In this document: positions 1 to 8,897 of the stretch, in pieces
Numbering within the stretch: the stretch's first letter is position 1
Layout of the letters: every line of letters starts with the position of its first letter
NCBI GenBank assembly: GCA_963825585.1
Contig: CAWGTX010000002.1
Location: forward strand, 248,001 to 312,000
Origin: JAOUGY01 sp963825585
GTDB lineage: Bacteria > Actinomycetota > Acidimicrobiia > Spongiisociales > ZC4RG35
DNA: 64,000 bases
Reading direction: 5' to 3'
Made by a program: the position numbers and the translations under genes
The notes under the pieces: model-generated
Database searches by the model: none
Seen by the model: only the letters and a program-made list of their open reading frames with translations
What the model was told of the DNA's origin: nothing

Positions 1-60
1 GTGGCGAGGTGGTCGGAGGTATGTGAAGAAACCGTGGAGATCCGAGCCGGCTTGCGGCCC

Positions 61-1242
61 TCAAGGCACCCGTGCACGAAGCGGTTCGGCGAGGTCGCCC
101 CGGTCGCCCACCTCGATCTCGTCGAGAGCCAGCCAGGAGGCCATCGCCGCCAGCTCCTCGGCAAGCTGAGCCGTCACGAAACCCGGGTCGACACCGTCCT
201 CGCCGAACGCCGAGCGGACCAGAAGTCGTCGAGCCTTGCGGTCTGCCTTCAGGTCCACCCGTGCCACGAGCCGGTCGTCGAGCAAGAACGGAAGCACGTA
301 GTACCCGTACACCCGCTTCGGCTCGGGGGTGTAGATCTCGATCCGGTAGAAGAACTCGAACAGTCGCTCGCCGCGGTCACGAAACCACACCACCGGATCG
401 AACGGGGCGAGCAGGGCGCGGGCCGAGATCGAGCGGGGATGGGATGCGGCGGCATGGAGATAGGCCGGGTGGCGCCATCCCGTGACCTCGATCTCCTCGA
501 CATCTCCCCGTTCGATCAGGCGTGACATCAGCCGCCGGGCGTCGCCGATCTTGAGCCGGTAGTAGTCGGCGATGTCGTGAACGGTGCCGATGCCGTGGGC
601 GGCGGCGCCGAGTGCCAGCATCTCGGTCTTGGCGTCGTCGGCCTCGAGGGCGCCGAGCTCCACGGCGTGGGGGTGAACGCGCTCGGGCAGGTCGTAGACT
701 CGCTGAAACCCCGGACGGTCGGCCGCCGTGACCTTGCCGGTCAGGAAGAGCCGTTCGATGGCGATCTTGGCGTCGCCCCATCCCCACCAGGTGTCGGCCC
801 GTTGATGGCCGTCCAGATCACCGACCTTGAGCGGCCCGCGGAGTCGGACCGCTTCCAGCACCTCGTCGACGAAGCCCGGCTTCTCGAGCTCGATCCGATC
901 CATCGCCGCCCAGTGGCGGGCACCCTTCATCCGATGCACCAACAGCGGGCGATGTTCGACCGGAACCAGCGAGGCCTCGTGCACCCAGTACTCGAGCAAC
1001 TCCCGTGACTGCCACAACCACCCGTCGAGGGCGGCGCGGTCATAGGCACCGATCCGGGCGAAGAACGGGAGGTAATGGGCGCGGGCGATGACGTTCACCG
1101 AATCGAGCTGAACGATGCGAACCGAGTCGAGGACCCGGCGAAAATGACGGACATCGACCCGTCCCTGCGGACGACCGACGCCGAACCCCTGCGCCGCCAG
1201 GGCGATGCGGCGAGCCCGCTCGAGTGAGATTCGCCTGACCAC
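61..1242 (-). CDS. ycaQ: YcaQ/AlkX-type winged-helix DNA glycosylase
   Basis: This is a 393-residue protein of the HTH_42/YcaQ superfamily, whose members unhook interstrand crosslinks or remove alkylated bases. Near the N-terminus it carries VQLDSVN, with Gln45 and Asp47 in the places of the catalytic Q-x-D pair of E. coli YcaQ (family knowledge). WLWQSRELLEYW and a C-terminal RVDLKADR segment are also typical of the family. The length is normal. The start is GTG at 1242. A TAGCGT box ends six bases before it, so the mRNA is probably leaderless. It stands alone, facing away from purB. The substrate cannot be read from sequence. Confidence 0.85.
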   Translation of the reverse strand: MVRRISLERARRIALAAQGFGVGRPQGRVDVRHFRRVLDSVRIVQLDSVNVIARAHYLPFFARIGAYDRAALDGWLWQSRELLEYWVHEASLVPVEHRPLLVHRMKGARHWAAMDRIELEKPGFVDEVLEAVRLRGPLKVGDLDGHQRADTWWGWGDAKIAIERLFLTGKVTAADRPGFQRVYDLPERVHPHAVELGALEADDAKTEMLALGAAAHGIGTVHDIADYYRLKIGDARRLMSRLIERGDVEEIEVTGWRHPAYLHAAASHPRSISARALLAPFDPVVWFRDRGERLFEFFYRIEIYTPEPKRVYGYYVLPFLLDDRLVARVDLKADRKARRLLVRSAFGEDGVDPGFVTAQLAEELAAMASWLALDEIEVGDRGDLAEPLRARVP

Positions 1243-1278
1243 GGGCGCACGCTACCTGCCGTGGCGCGTCAAGGGAGC

Positions 1279-2037
1279 TCAGCCCTCGGGCTCGTCTCCG
1301 CCGTTGCCTCCGGCAATCCCCCCACCTCCGGCGTTCCCGTTGCCCCCGCCGTTGCTGCCACCACCGACATCGCCATCGCCACCCGCATTGCCGTTGTCCC
1401 CGGTGTTGCCGTTGCCGCCTGCATTGCCATTGCCGCCTGCATTGCCATTGCCGCCTGCATTGCCATTGCCACCTGCATTGCCGTTGTCCCCGGCGTTGCC
1501 ATTGCCACCTGCATTGCCGTTGTCCCCGGCGTTGCCATTGCCGCCCCCGTTGCCATTGCCGCCCGTGTCGCCCGCGCTTCCTGCCCCGGAGTTGCCTGAG
1601 GGTGTGGTCGAGTCGTTGCCAACGCCATCCGACTGGCCGGGTGCATCGCCCCGCTGGTCCTCGGCCATCTCCCGCCCGGTCAGTTTGGTAGCGTCGAGCG
1701 TCTCCCCAAGTCTCCCCGGACTGTTACCCGTCTCGGGTACCTCGGTGACGAGCGATTCCAACACCTCGGCCACGGCCAGCGTCGGGTCGGCGTCGATCCG
1801 CTGCGCGACCAGTTCGTCCACCGCAGCCACTGCCAGGGCGAGACGACCCTCGGGAGCGTCGGAGTCGAGCGCCGCCCGCTGGGTTTCGGCGGCGCGGACG
1901 CCCCGCTCCACACCGTCCAGAGCCAGTGCCAGGTCGTCGTCCACTGCGGCCGAGGCGACGCCTCCCCACACCACCACCATCGACCAGACGAGCGCCAGCC
2001 CAGAGAGCCGCCGCAGAACCAAGGAACGACCCGCCAT
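1279..2037 (-). CDS. exported Gly/Asn-rich repeat protein
   Basis: I do not recognise a family. The 252-residue product begins with a signal peptide (RR, a hydrophobic run to about residue 28, then ASA-A). A helical, acidic/alanine-rich part follows to about residue 150. The last 100 residues are almost only Gly, Asn, Ala and Asp in a GNGNAG-type repeat encoded by 18-bp tandem units. It is probably secreted or surface-exposed and flexible. The start codon overlaps the stop of the upstream lipoprotein gene by one base (TGATG), so the two are translationally coupled and may work together. Confidence 0.75.
   Translation of the reverse strand: MAGRSLVLRRLSGLALVWSMVVVWGGVASAAVDDDLALALDGVERGVRAAETQRAALDSDAPEGRLALAVAAVDELVAQRIDADPTLAVAEVLESLVTEVPETGNSPGRLGETLDATKLTGREMAEDQRGDAPGQSDGVGNDSTTPSGNSGAGSAGDTGGNGNGGGNGNAGDNGNAGGNGNAGDNGNAGGNGNAGGNGNAGGNGNAGGNGNTGDNGNAGGDGDVGGGSNGGGNGNAGGGGIAGGNGGDEPEG
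1384..1560 (-). repeat. 18-bp coding tandem repeat (GNGNAG units)
   Basis: About ten imperfect copies of an 18-bp unit (core GCCTGCATTGCCATTGCC on the + strand) encode the Gly/Asn-rich tail of the exported protein on the minus strand. Some copies carry a GTTGTCCCC variant giving Asp instead of Gly. Copy number in such an array can change by slippage without a frameshift, since the unit is a multiple of three. Confidence 0.8.
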
Positions 2038-2486
2038 CAGCCCAACCCCGCGGCGAACTCAGGACAGAGGCTCTCGATGCCCGCGCCCAGGATCACCCCA
2101 CCGAGCAGGAGGTCATCGGGAGGGATGTCCTCGCCCTCCGACGCCTGGGAAAGGGCCAGGATGTAGGCGGTCAACACCTCCTCGGTGGACAGACCGTTCT
2201 CGAGTAGTTCGCAGAACAGCACCGCGGTCCCCAGATAGGTCTCGGGGTCGTCGAAGGCGTCACCCTCGTAAGCCGTACCGGCGAGACCCTGGTCGACCGC
2301 CGCCAAGAACAGGGCTGCTTCGGGCACGTCGGCAGCCGCGATCACCCCGGGATTCACGCCGGTGGTCTCCGACAGGATGGCGAGGGTGGTGGAGGGAATC
2401 GACTCGGCGACGCCGGCAGTTGCGGGCGCGCCACCGCACGCCGTCACCATGACGGCTCCGACCAGGAGCAGAGCGCGGATCCCCAT
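2037..2486 (-). CDS. small lipoprotein of unknown function
   Basis: This is a 149-residue protein with an N-terminal hydrophobic segment ending in a lipobox (VTAC, Cys17). It is therefore expected to be lipid-anchored outside the membrane. The mature part is acidic and helical, with two further Cys residues (FCELLENG and SLCPEFA) that could form a disulfide. No known domain was recognised. A TACCCT box sits seven bases before the ATG, suggesting leaderless transcription. It forms a two-gene operon with the downstream exported Gly/Asn-rich protein. Confidence 0.75.
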   Translation of the reverse strand: MGIRALLLVGAVMVTACGGAPATAGVAESIPSTTLAILSETTGVNPGVIAAADVPEAALFLAAVDQGLAGTAYEGDAFDDPETYLGTAVLFCELLENGLSTEEVLTAYILALSQASEGEDIPPDDLLLGGVILGAGIESLCPEFAAGLG

Positions 2487-2546
2487 TCATCCCAGGGTAT
2501 CCGCCCGGCGGGTATCTGCCACCCCACCGGATGCCACAATGTCTGG

Positions 2547-3839
2547 ATGATCCCCAGGTACAGCCTTCCCGACATGTCCGAGGTCTGGTCGGAGAGCCGC
2601 AAGCTGGCGGCGTGGAAGGATGTCGAAGCGCTGGTGGTGGCGGCCTGGGCCGACCTGGGGGTTGCGCCCATCGAGGCGGCCGAAGCCGCCATGGCCGCCC
2701 CCGTTCCCACCCCCGAGGCGGTGGCCGAACGCGAGAAGGTCACCGACCACGACATGGCGGCGTTCGTCGACCTGCTGTCGGCTTCCGTTGAGACCGGCGG
2801 TGAGTGGATCCACTACGGCCTCACGTCCTCCGACGTGCTCGACACCGCCGGCGGTGTGGTGATGAGCGACGCCGCCGATCTGCTCCTCGCCCGGCTCGAG
2901 GACCTGATCGAGGCAGTGCTCAGCCGGGCCGAGGAGCACCGGCACACCGCCTGCATCGGACGCACCCACGGGATCTGGGCCGAGCCCACCAGCTTCGGTC
3001 TCAAGCTGCTCGGCTGGGTGTTCGAGCTCCACCGCGATCGGGAGCGGCTGGTGGCGGCTCGCCGGGCCGTTGCGGTGGGCACCATCAGCGGCGCCGTCGG
3101 CACCTACGCACACTGCCCTCCCGACATCGAGGCGTTCGTGTGTGACCGCCTCGGCATAGGTATCGAGCCTGCACCAACCCAGGTCACCGCCCGGGATCGC
3201 CACGCCGAGTTCCTGCAGGCCATCGCCCTCACCGGCGCCTCGGTCGAGCGCTTCGCCACCGAGATCCGCCACCTGCAGCGGAGCGAAGTGCGCGAGGTGC
3301 GGGAGAGCTTTGGCGCCGGCCAGAAGGGGTCCTCGGCCATGCCCCACAAGCGCAACCCGATCCTGTCGGAACGGATGACCGGCATGGCCCGCCTCCTGCG
3401 CGGCTACGCCCAGGTAGGCGTCGAGGACGTCGCTCTGTGGCACGAACGCGACATCAGCCATTCCTCCGCCGAACGTGTCATCCTCCCCGACGCCTGCCTC
3501 GCTCTCCATTACATGCTGGTCAAGTTCACCGGCCTGGTGAAGAACATGGTGATCGACACCGACCGCATGACCGCCAACCTCGAGTCCACCCACGGGCTGG
3601 TCTTCTCCCAGGCCGTTCTCCTGCACCTCATCGACGGCGGGCTCACGAGAGACGCGGCCTATCGCATCGTCCAGCGCAACGCCATGCGAGCGTGGGACGA
3701 GGGCGTCCACCTCCGCCAACTGCTCGCCGACGACCCCGAAGTCACCCTCACCGCCACCGAACTGGAAGCGTGCTTCGACCCGCAATGGTTCCTGCGGCAT
3801 GTTGATGAGGTGTTTCGCGCGGTACAACGTAGAACGTAG
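2547..3839 (+). CDS. purB: adenylosuccinate lyase
   Basis: PurB splits SAICAR to AICAR and adenylosuccinate to AMP, each releasing fumarate, in cytoplasmic purine synthesis. The 430-residue chain has the fumarase/aspartase signature GSSAMPHKRNP near residue 270, the active-site TSSD near residue 91 and GRTHG near residue 138. The length is normal for the family. A CACAAT box lies six bases before the ATG, consistent with a leaderless start. The last codons (VQRRT) and the TAG stop lie inside the AACGTAG heptamer array that begins at 3821, so a repeat element appears to have rewritten the C-terminus. It is unlinked to purCSQL 20 kb downstream. Confidence 0.97.
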   Translation: MIPRYSLPDMSEVWSESRKLAAWKDVEALVVAAWADLGVAPIEAAEAAMAAPVPTPEAVAEREKVTDHDMAAFVDLLSASVETGGEWIHYGLTSSDVLDTAGGVVMSDAADLLLARLEDLIEAVLSRAEEHRHTACIGRTHGIWAEPTSFGLKLLGWVFELHRDRERLVAARRAVAVGTISGAVGTYAHCPPDIEAFVCDRLGIGIEPAPTQVTARDRHAEFLQAIALTGASVERFATEIRHLQRSEVREVRESFGAGQKGSSAMPHKRNPILSERMTGMARLLRGYAQVGVEDVALWHERDISHSSAERVILPDACLALHYMLVKFTGLVKNMVIDTDRMTANLESTHGLVFSQAVLLHLIDGGLTRDAAYRIVQRNAMRAWDEGVHLRQLLADDPEVTLTATELEACFDPQWFLRHVDEVFRAVQRRT

Positions 3840-4001
3840 AACGTAGAACGTATCCGGAAGAACGGAGAGAACGCTCGTTCAGGTGGGACCGTCTCGCCGC
3901 TTCTGGTTCTCCGGCGCGACGCGCCGCACGCCCCGCTTAGCGAGCGACGGCGTACCCGCACGTGTTCGTACCTTCTACGTTGTACGTTCTACGTTCTACC
4001 C
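3821..4001. repeat. heptamer inverted-array element A
   Basis: The left arm (3821-3852) is a run of the 7-bp unit AACGTAG opening with GGTACAACGTAGAACGTAG. The right arm (3967-4001) has the same units in reverse complement. The 114 bp between the arms resemble nothing else in the window. The arms could pair in RNA from either strand. The element fills the gap between convergent purB and the LCP gene, contains the purB stop codon, and might serve as a two-way terminator. The same arm sequence recurs at 59462-59664. Confidence 0.85.
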
Positions 4002-4036
4002 ACTGGCGACCACGTCCATCCACCGCCGCACGAGGC

Positions 4037-5146
4037 CTAGCGACCCAGCGGATCCACCAGTGCGTCCGGATACACCTCGGCGAGCCTCTGGTTGAACGTC
4101 TCGGTGGGGAGCAGCACGTAGGCGCCGCCGCTGGTGAGGTAGTCCTCGGTGTCGAGGCGGAGACGGATGATCGAATCGGTGTCGATGTCGCGGTAGCGGT
4201 AGCCGAGGGCGGCGATCTGGGTGATGGTCCATCCGGCATCCATGCGGACGGCGGACGACAGACGTTCGAGCGCTTCGGCCAGGGACGTCGGCGAGCGGTA
4301 GGCGGCGAGCTTGCGGGCGAGCTGCAGCAGGACGTCCTGCTGATGTGATTGACGGGTGAAGTCGCTCGAGGCGATGGCCTGCCAACTCCCACCGATGAGT
4401 TGTTCGGCCTGCCGGGAGCGCACCCAGGCGAGCGCCGTTTGGCCGCCGGCGGTGGAACATCCGGCTGGGAGCTCCAGGTGGGCCTTCTCGTCACGAGTGG
4501 GGGCGTCCACGCAGATCGAGATGCCCCCCATCCAGTCGATCACGTTGGAGAAACCGGAGAAGTTGACCCGTGCGTAATGGTCGACGGCGATGCCGGTGAA
4601 GTCCTCCACCGCCAACGCCAGCAGCTCGGGGCCGGTGGCGAGCTCGGCACAGCCGTTGAGGTTTGCGTTGATGCGGGTGAACCCCTCGGTGCAGCGGTTC
4701 GGGAGCCACATGTCCCGGGGAATCGACACCATGATCGGATCGGCCCCGTCGTTCGGGAGCAGCACGTAGATGATCGAGTCCGCCAACGCCCCCGACGCAT
4801 CGGAGCCGATGAGGAGCACCGAGGTGAACATGTCGTCGGGCAGTTCGGGACTGCCCAGCAGGGCGAGCTGGATGCCGGAGAGATTCTCGGGGGATGCCGC
4901 TGCCCGGAACCGGAGTATCTCGGGGAGGTACTCCTCAGGAGGCGGCGGGGAGGTGGTCGATGTGGTCGATGCTACGGGCGGCTCGCGGTCGAGCGCCTCG
5001 GCGGCGGCCTCCGGAGTGAACTGCTCGGAGGCTATGTCCCGGAACCGGGCGGCCGGTGCCGACACGAGAAAGGTCGACAAGCCGACCAGAGCACCCACGA
5101 CGACGATCACGACCGCGCGAATAGGATGTGCGCGCAACCAACCCAC
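4037..5146 (-). CDS. LytR-CpsA-Psr family cell-wall ligase
   Basis: LCP enzymes transfer lipid-linked glycopolymers onto peptidoglycan outside the membrane. The 369-residue chain has an N-terminal membrane anchor (about residues 8-28), a Pro/Thr/Ser-rich linker, then the LCP domain. Its hallmarks are visible: LLIGSDASGALADSI with the early Asp residues, MVSIPRDMWLP with the conserved Arg, RVNFSGFSNVIDWMGGI, and ALAWVRSR late in the domain. The GTG start lies six bases after TACCAT, so leaderless translation is likely. The gene stands alone, convergent with purB. The polymer substrate is unknown. Confidence 0.92.
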   Translation of the reverse strand: MGWLRAHPIRAVVIVVVGALVGLSTFLVSAPAARFRDIASEQFTPEAAAEALDREPPVASTTSTTSPPPPEEYLPEILRFRAAASPENLSGIQLALLGSPELPDDMFTSVLLIGSDASGALADSIIYVLLPNDGADPIMVSIPRDMWLPNRCTEGFTRINANLNGCAELATGPELLALAVEDFTGIAVDHYARVNFSGFSNVIDWMGGISICVDAPTRDEKAHLELPAGCSTAGGQTALAWVRSRQAEQLIGGSWQAIASSDFTRQSHQQDVLLQLARKLAAYRSPTSLAEALERLSSAVRMDAGWTITQIAALGYRYRDIDTDSIIRLRLDTEDYLTSGGAYVLLPTETFNQRLAEVYPDALVDPLGR

Positions 5147-5182
5147 CGGGCCATGGTATCGGAGCGGGCCGTGGGTCCGCGA

Positions 5183-5575
5183 TCACCCTGCAGAGATGTG
5201 AACCGTACCGGTGAACAGCCCCACCACCCGACCGTCGCCACGGGTGACTGTGATGCGGTAGGTGCCGAGCGCGCGTCCCCTGGTCGACTCCTCTGCCCTC
5301 GCCGTGAGGACATCCCCCTCGCCGGAGCCGCCGGTGATGACCAGGTGCGTATCGATCGCAACCGCTCGATCACCGGAGGCGTTCGAGGCCAACGAGAACG
5401 CACAGTCGGCCACCGAGAACACGGCGCCGCCATGGGTGGTGCCAAGGAAGTTCAGATGCTGAGGCCCCACCGTCATCTCCACCACCACGGCCTCCGGGTC
5501 CTCCAGCAATCTGAGCCCGAGGTGGGCGGCATAGGGGTCGGCCGTGATCATCTCACTGAGCCGGGAACTGTCCAT
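5183..5575 (-). CDS. PaaI-family hotdog thioesterase
   Basis: This is a 130-residue single hotdog-fold acyl-CoA thioesterase. The family signature HLNFLGTTHGGAVFSVAD is present near residue 55, with the catalytic-region Asn/Gly and the long helix following HGG. The C-terminal strands (GRALGTYRITVTR) complete the fold. Such proteins hydrolyse phenylacetyl-type or other dead-end acyl-CoAs in the cytoplasm. A TAGCGT box lies eight bases upstream of the ATG. It is divergent from the GNAT-hyp operon with only about 50 bp between, so the two promoters abut. The exact acyl substrate cannot be told. Confidence 0.88.
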   Translation of the reverse strand: MDSSRLSEMITADPYAAHLGLRLLEDPEAVVVEMTVGPQHLNFLGTTHGGAVFSVADCAFSLASNASGDRAVAIDTHLVITGGSGEGDVLTARAEESTRGRALGTYRITVTRGDGRVVGLFTGTVHISAG

Positions 5576-5627
5576 CGACCGGAACGCTACTGCGCCCTTG
5601 GCCCGACCGGCGGTTTACGCTCACCTG

Positions 5628-6293
5628 GTGAACCATCCTCTTCTCGACGCACTGCTGACGGCGGCGACCGGAGCTTTCCCGCCGGTCGACGGCGCCGTGA
5701 CCCACCTGCCGCCGTTGCAGGACGGGCTCGAGGCGATCGTCTCGTTCACCGGACACGCCTTCATGGCAAGTCGGCTCAGCGCCGAGGACATCGCCGACCT
5801 CGAGCCCGACGGGTTCGGCACGGTGCTGCATCCCTCGGTGCTGCTCCGAATGGCCGGCGAACGCGGCGACATCGCAGTGGGGGTCATCGACGTCACCCTG
5901 GTGGCACCCGGTACAGGCGCAACCGCCGTCGAAGCCGACCCGGGAGCGGGCCGGGTGCAGGGACGCACCGATCTCGATGATCACCCGAGGGTTCGCCACG
6001 CCCGATCACTGCGCACCGACGTCGAGGTGTTCGGCGACGAATCCGGTCTCGTGACCATCGCCCGCGGGCTGGCCGGACGCCGCGAGATGAGTATCGAACT
6101 GTTCGACACGTCGACCAGCCGCGGCGAGGGCCGACGACTCATCGAGTCCGCCCTGGGAATCGTGGGTACCGGTGAGCCCGTGTTCGCAGGCGTGTCACCA
6201 GGGAATGCACGGTCGCTGCGGGCCTTCCTCGCCTGCGGATTCACACCCATCGGCAGCGAGGTGATCATCAGACCCGACCCAGAGGTGCCGTGA
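5628..6293 (+). CDS. GNAT-like protein heading the hyp operon
   Basis: This is a 221-residue protein. Its C-terminal third has GNAT features: a GEGRRLIESAL acetyl-CoA-binding loop and helix, then SPGNARSLRAFLACGF, the usual C-terminal motif. The N-terminal part is less typical. I start it at GTG 5628, six bases after TACGCT, because longer forms would run into the divergent thioesterase gene. Its stop overlaps the hypF start by four bases (GTGA), so it is co-translated with the hydrogenase maturation genes. A role in hydrogenase maturation is inferred only from position. Confidence 0.72.
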   Translation: MNHPLLDALLTAATGAFPPVDGAVTHLPPLQDGLEAIVSFTGHAFMASRLSAEDIADLEPDGFGTVLHPSVLLRMAGERGDIAVGVIDVTLVAPGTGATAVEADPGAGRVQGRTDLDDHPRVRHARSLRTDVEVFGDESGLVTIARGLAGRREMSIELFDTSTSRGEGRRLIESALGIVGTGEPVFAGVSPGNARSLRAFLACGFTPIGSEVIIRPDPEVP

Positions 6294-8545
6294 CCCAGCC
6301 GGAACGTCGCCATGTACGCGTGACAGGGGTGGTGCAGGGAGTCGGCTTTCGCCCGTTCGTGTACGTCCTGGCCACCGGTCTCCACCTCGCCGGCCACGTC
6401 GGCAACGACTCGGCGGGCGTGTTCATCGAGGTCGAGGGTCGGCCCGATGCCGTCGAGGACTTCTGCGGCCGGCTGGTCGAGGAGGCGCCTCCGCTCGCCC
6501 GGATCGAGTCGCTCACCGTGGAGCCATCTGTGCCCACCGGGGGCCGCGGTTTCGAGATCGTCGCCTCGGTCCACGTGGATGGCACGTTGACGCTGGTGTC
6601 GGCCGACATGGCACCGTGTGGTCACTGCCTTGCGGAGATGAACGATCCCGACGATCGTCGATACCGGTACCCGTTTCTCAACTGCACGAACTGCGGGCCC
6701 CGCTTCACCATCACCCGATCGGTGCCGTACGACCGGCCCGGCACCACGATGGCCGACTTCCCGATGTGCGATGGGTGTCAGGCCGAGTACCGCGATCCCC
6801 ACGACCGTCGGTTCCACGCCCAGCCCACCGCCTGTCCGACGTGCGGGCCACGACTCACCGTCCACCCACCCAGAGCCGAAGACCCGATCGAGGCGGCGAG
6901 GGCCGAGATCGGCGCCGAAGGCGTCGTCGCGATAAAGGGGGTGGGAGGGTTTCACCTCGCCTGTCGTGCGGACTCCGACGAAGCCGTGGCGCGACTGCGT
7001 CGACGCAAGCAACGGCCCGAGAAGCCCTTGGCCGTGATGGTGGCCGACGTCGCCACTGCCCGGTCTGTCGCCCGCGTCGGCGGCGCCGAGGCGGCGTTGC
7101 TGGAAGGCATAGAACGACCGATCGTGTTGTGTCCGACGGTGCCGGGCTCCCGTCTGTCCAGCCTCATCGCTCCAGGAAATGGCTTCGTTGGGCTCATGCT
7201 CCCTTCGAGCCCGCTGCATCACCTACTCCTCGAACCGGGAGAGCTGTGGGTGATGACCTCCGGAAACCGTCGCGACGAGCCCATCTGCATCGACAACGCC
7301 GAGGCGCTGGACCGCCTCACCGACCTGGCCGACCTGTTCCTGATGCACGATCGGCCGATCCACGTGCCGTGTGACGATTCGGTTGTGAGGGTTCACCGCG
7401 ACCGTTTGCTGCCGGTGCGCCGTTCCCGCGGGTACGCCCCGTATCCGATTCCGATCGGGTTCTCCGGGCCGCCGGTGCTGGCCGTGGGCGGGGAACTGAA
7501 GGCCACCGCCTGCCTCACCACGGGCCATCACGCCTTCATGAGCCAGCACATCGGCGACATGGGCAACCTCGAGACACTTCAGGCGTTCGAGAGGGCCGCC
7601 GAACACATGACATCGTTGTTCGCCACCGAGCCCGCCGCTCTGGCCTGCGATGCCCACCCCCGATACCTGTCGGCGGAATGGGCGCGGCGGGTGGCCGGGA
7701 ACCGGCCGGTGATCGAGGTGCAGCACCACCACGCCCACCTGGCTTCGTTGCTGGCCGAGCACCGCCTCGCCGGTCCGATCATCGGCTTCAGTTTCGACGG
7801 TACCGGATATGGCACCGACGGGACCGTCTGGGGTGGCGAGGTGATGATTGCCGACCTGAGCGGTTTCGAGCGGGTCGGACATCTCCGTCCGTCACTGCTC
7901 GCGGGCGGCGACGCCGCCGTGCGCAGCCCGGCGCGCCAGGCACTCACCCGTCTGCGGGAGGCGGGACTGGCGTGGGATCGGCGGCTTGCCCCGGTGTCAG
8001 CGACGACCGACGAGGAGCGACGCATCCTCGCCACCCAGCTCGACCGGGGCCTCAACGTGACTCCGACCACGTCGATGGGACGACTCTTCGATGCGGTGGC
8101 CTCCCTGTCGGGTGTGCGCCACCTCGTCACCTACGAGGGGCAGGCGGCCATCGAATTGGAGGCCCTCGTCTCCGACCCCGGGACCGGGTACACCGTTCCG
8201 ATCGACGACAACGGTGTCTGGGACACGGCGACGCTCATCGGCGCCGTCGTCGGCGACGTGATCGCTGGAACCGAACCGGCACTCATCGCCGCCAGGTTCC
8301 ACGTCGCCCTGGCGGAGACGATCAACCGGGCAGCCATCAGAGTCCGCGCCGAAACGGGCTTGAACCGTGTGGGCCTCTCGGGCGGCGTGTTCCAGAACGT
8401 CGTACTCGGCGAACTCGCCGAGCAGCACCTCACGGCGTCCGGCTTCGAGGTGCTCACGCACCGTCTGGTTCCCCCCAACGACGGGGGCATCGCCCTCGGT
8501 CAGGCGGCGGTGGCCGCCACCCGGCTGTCTGCATCGGCGTTGTGA
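6290..8545 (+). CDS. hypF: carbamoyltransferase HypF (hydrogenase maturation)
   Basis: HypF uses carbamoyl phosphate and ATP to place a carbamoyl group on the C-terminal Cys of HypE, the precursor of the cyanide ligands of NiFe hydrogenase. The 751-residue chain has all the expected parts in order: acylphosphatase domain (VVQGVGFRPFVY near residue 14), two zinc fingers (CGHC-CTNCG and CDGC-CPTCG), a YrdC-like domain (KGVGGFHLACRAD), and a Kae1-like domain with VQHHHAHLASLLAEH and the ATP loop SFDGTGYGTDG. The length is normal. It overlaps the preceding GNAT gene by four bases and is followed 67 bp later by hypC. Confidence 0.97.
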   Translation: MTQPERRHVRVTGVVQGVGFRPFVYVLATGLHLAGHVGNDSAGVFIEVEGRPDAVEDFCGRLVEEAPPLARIESLTVEPSVPTGGRGFEIVASVHVDGTLTLVSADMAPCGHCLAEMNDPDDRRYRYPFLNCTNCGPRFTITRSVPYDRPGTTMADFPMCDGCQAEYRDPHDRRFHAQPTACPTCGPRLTVHPPRAEDPIEAARAEIGAEGVVAIKGVGGFHLACRADSDEAVARLRRRKQRPEKPLAVMVADVATARSVARVGGAEAALLEGIERPIVLCPTVPGSRLSSLIAPGNGFVGLMLPSSPLHHLLLEPGELWVMTSGNRRDEPICIDNAEALDRLTDLADLFLMHDRPIHVPCDDSVVRVHRDRLLPVRRSRGYAPYPIPIGFSGPPVLAVGGELKATACLTTGHHAFMSQHIGDMGNLETLQAFERAAEHMTSLFATEPAALACDAHPRYLSAEWARRVAGNRPVIEVQHHHAHLASLLAEHRLAGPIIGFSFDGTGYGTDGTVWGGEVMIADLSGFERVGHLRPSLLAGGDAAVRSPARQALTRLREAGLAWDRRLAPVSATTDEERRILATQLDRGLNVTPTTSMGRLFDAVASLSGVRHLVTYEGQAAIELEALVSDPGTGYTVPIDDNGVWDTATLIGAVVGDVIAGTEPALIAARFHVALAETINRAAIRVRAETGLNRVGLSGGVFQNVVLGELAEQHLTASGFEVLTHRLVPPNDGGIALGQAAVAATRLSASAL

Positions 8546-8612
8546 CCTTCGACCCCCTCCTTCCGACGCCGGAGCGGATAGCGTTCACCACAGGCGACGG
8601 CAGGAGCGAACG

Positions 8613-8897
8613 ATGTGCCTCGGGATCCCTGGCAGGGTGCTGGACATCTACGACCGCGGTGGGGCCCGTATGGGCCGGGTCGACTTCGACGGCATCACCA
8701 AGGATGTGTGCCTGGTATACGTTCCGGAGATCGAGGTGGGTGACTACACGATCGTCCACGTCGGCTTCGCCATCACCCGCCTCGACGAGGAGAGTGCCCT
8801 CGAAACCCTCGACCTGATGCGCTCCATGGGGGTGCTGGAGACCGAACTCGACCCGGCGGCGGCGGAACGACTCGCTACAGGCGAGGCCGGCACGTGA
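8613..8897 (+). CDS. hypC: HypC/HybG-family hydrogenase maturation chaperone
   Basis: This 94-residue HypC begins with MCLGIPG, the diagnostic N-terminus whose Cys2 binds the Fe(CN)2CO unit after Met removal. The central VDFDG and VGDYTIVHVGFAI match the OB-like fold, and the C-terminal helix is normal. HypC shuttles the iron centre between HypD and the hydrogenase large subunit. The start is fixed by the Cys2 motif and by AGGAGCG eight bases upstream. Its stop overlaps the hypD start in a GTGA, so the two partners are made in coupled fashion. Confidence 0.96.
   Translation: MCLGIPGRVLDIYDRGGARMGRVDFDGITKDVCLVYVPEIEVGDYTIVHVGFAITRLDEESALETLDLMRSMGVLETELDPAAAERLATGEAGT

Noticed and set aside
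1..525. Open frame on the + strand from the first base
   Set aside because: It lies antisense to the intact YcaQ-type gene, has no start signal and reads as His/Gln/Arg-rich non-protein sequence.
8546..8612. Possible small gene between hypF and hypC
   Set aside because: Only 67 bp, without a start plus ribosome site other than that of hypC.
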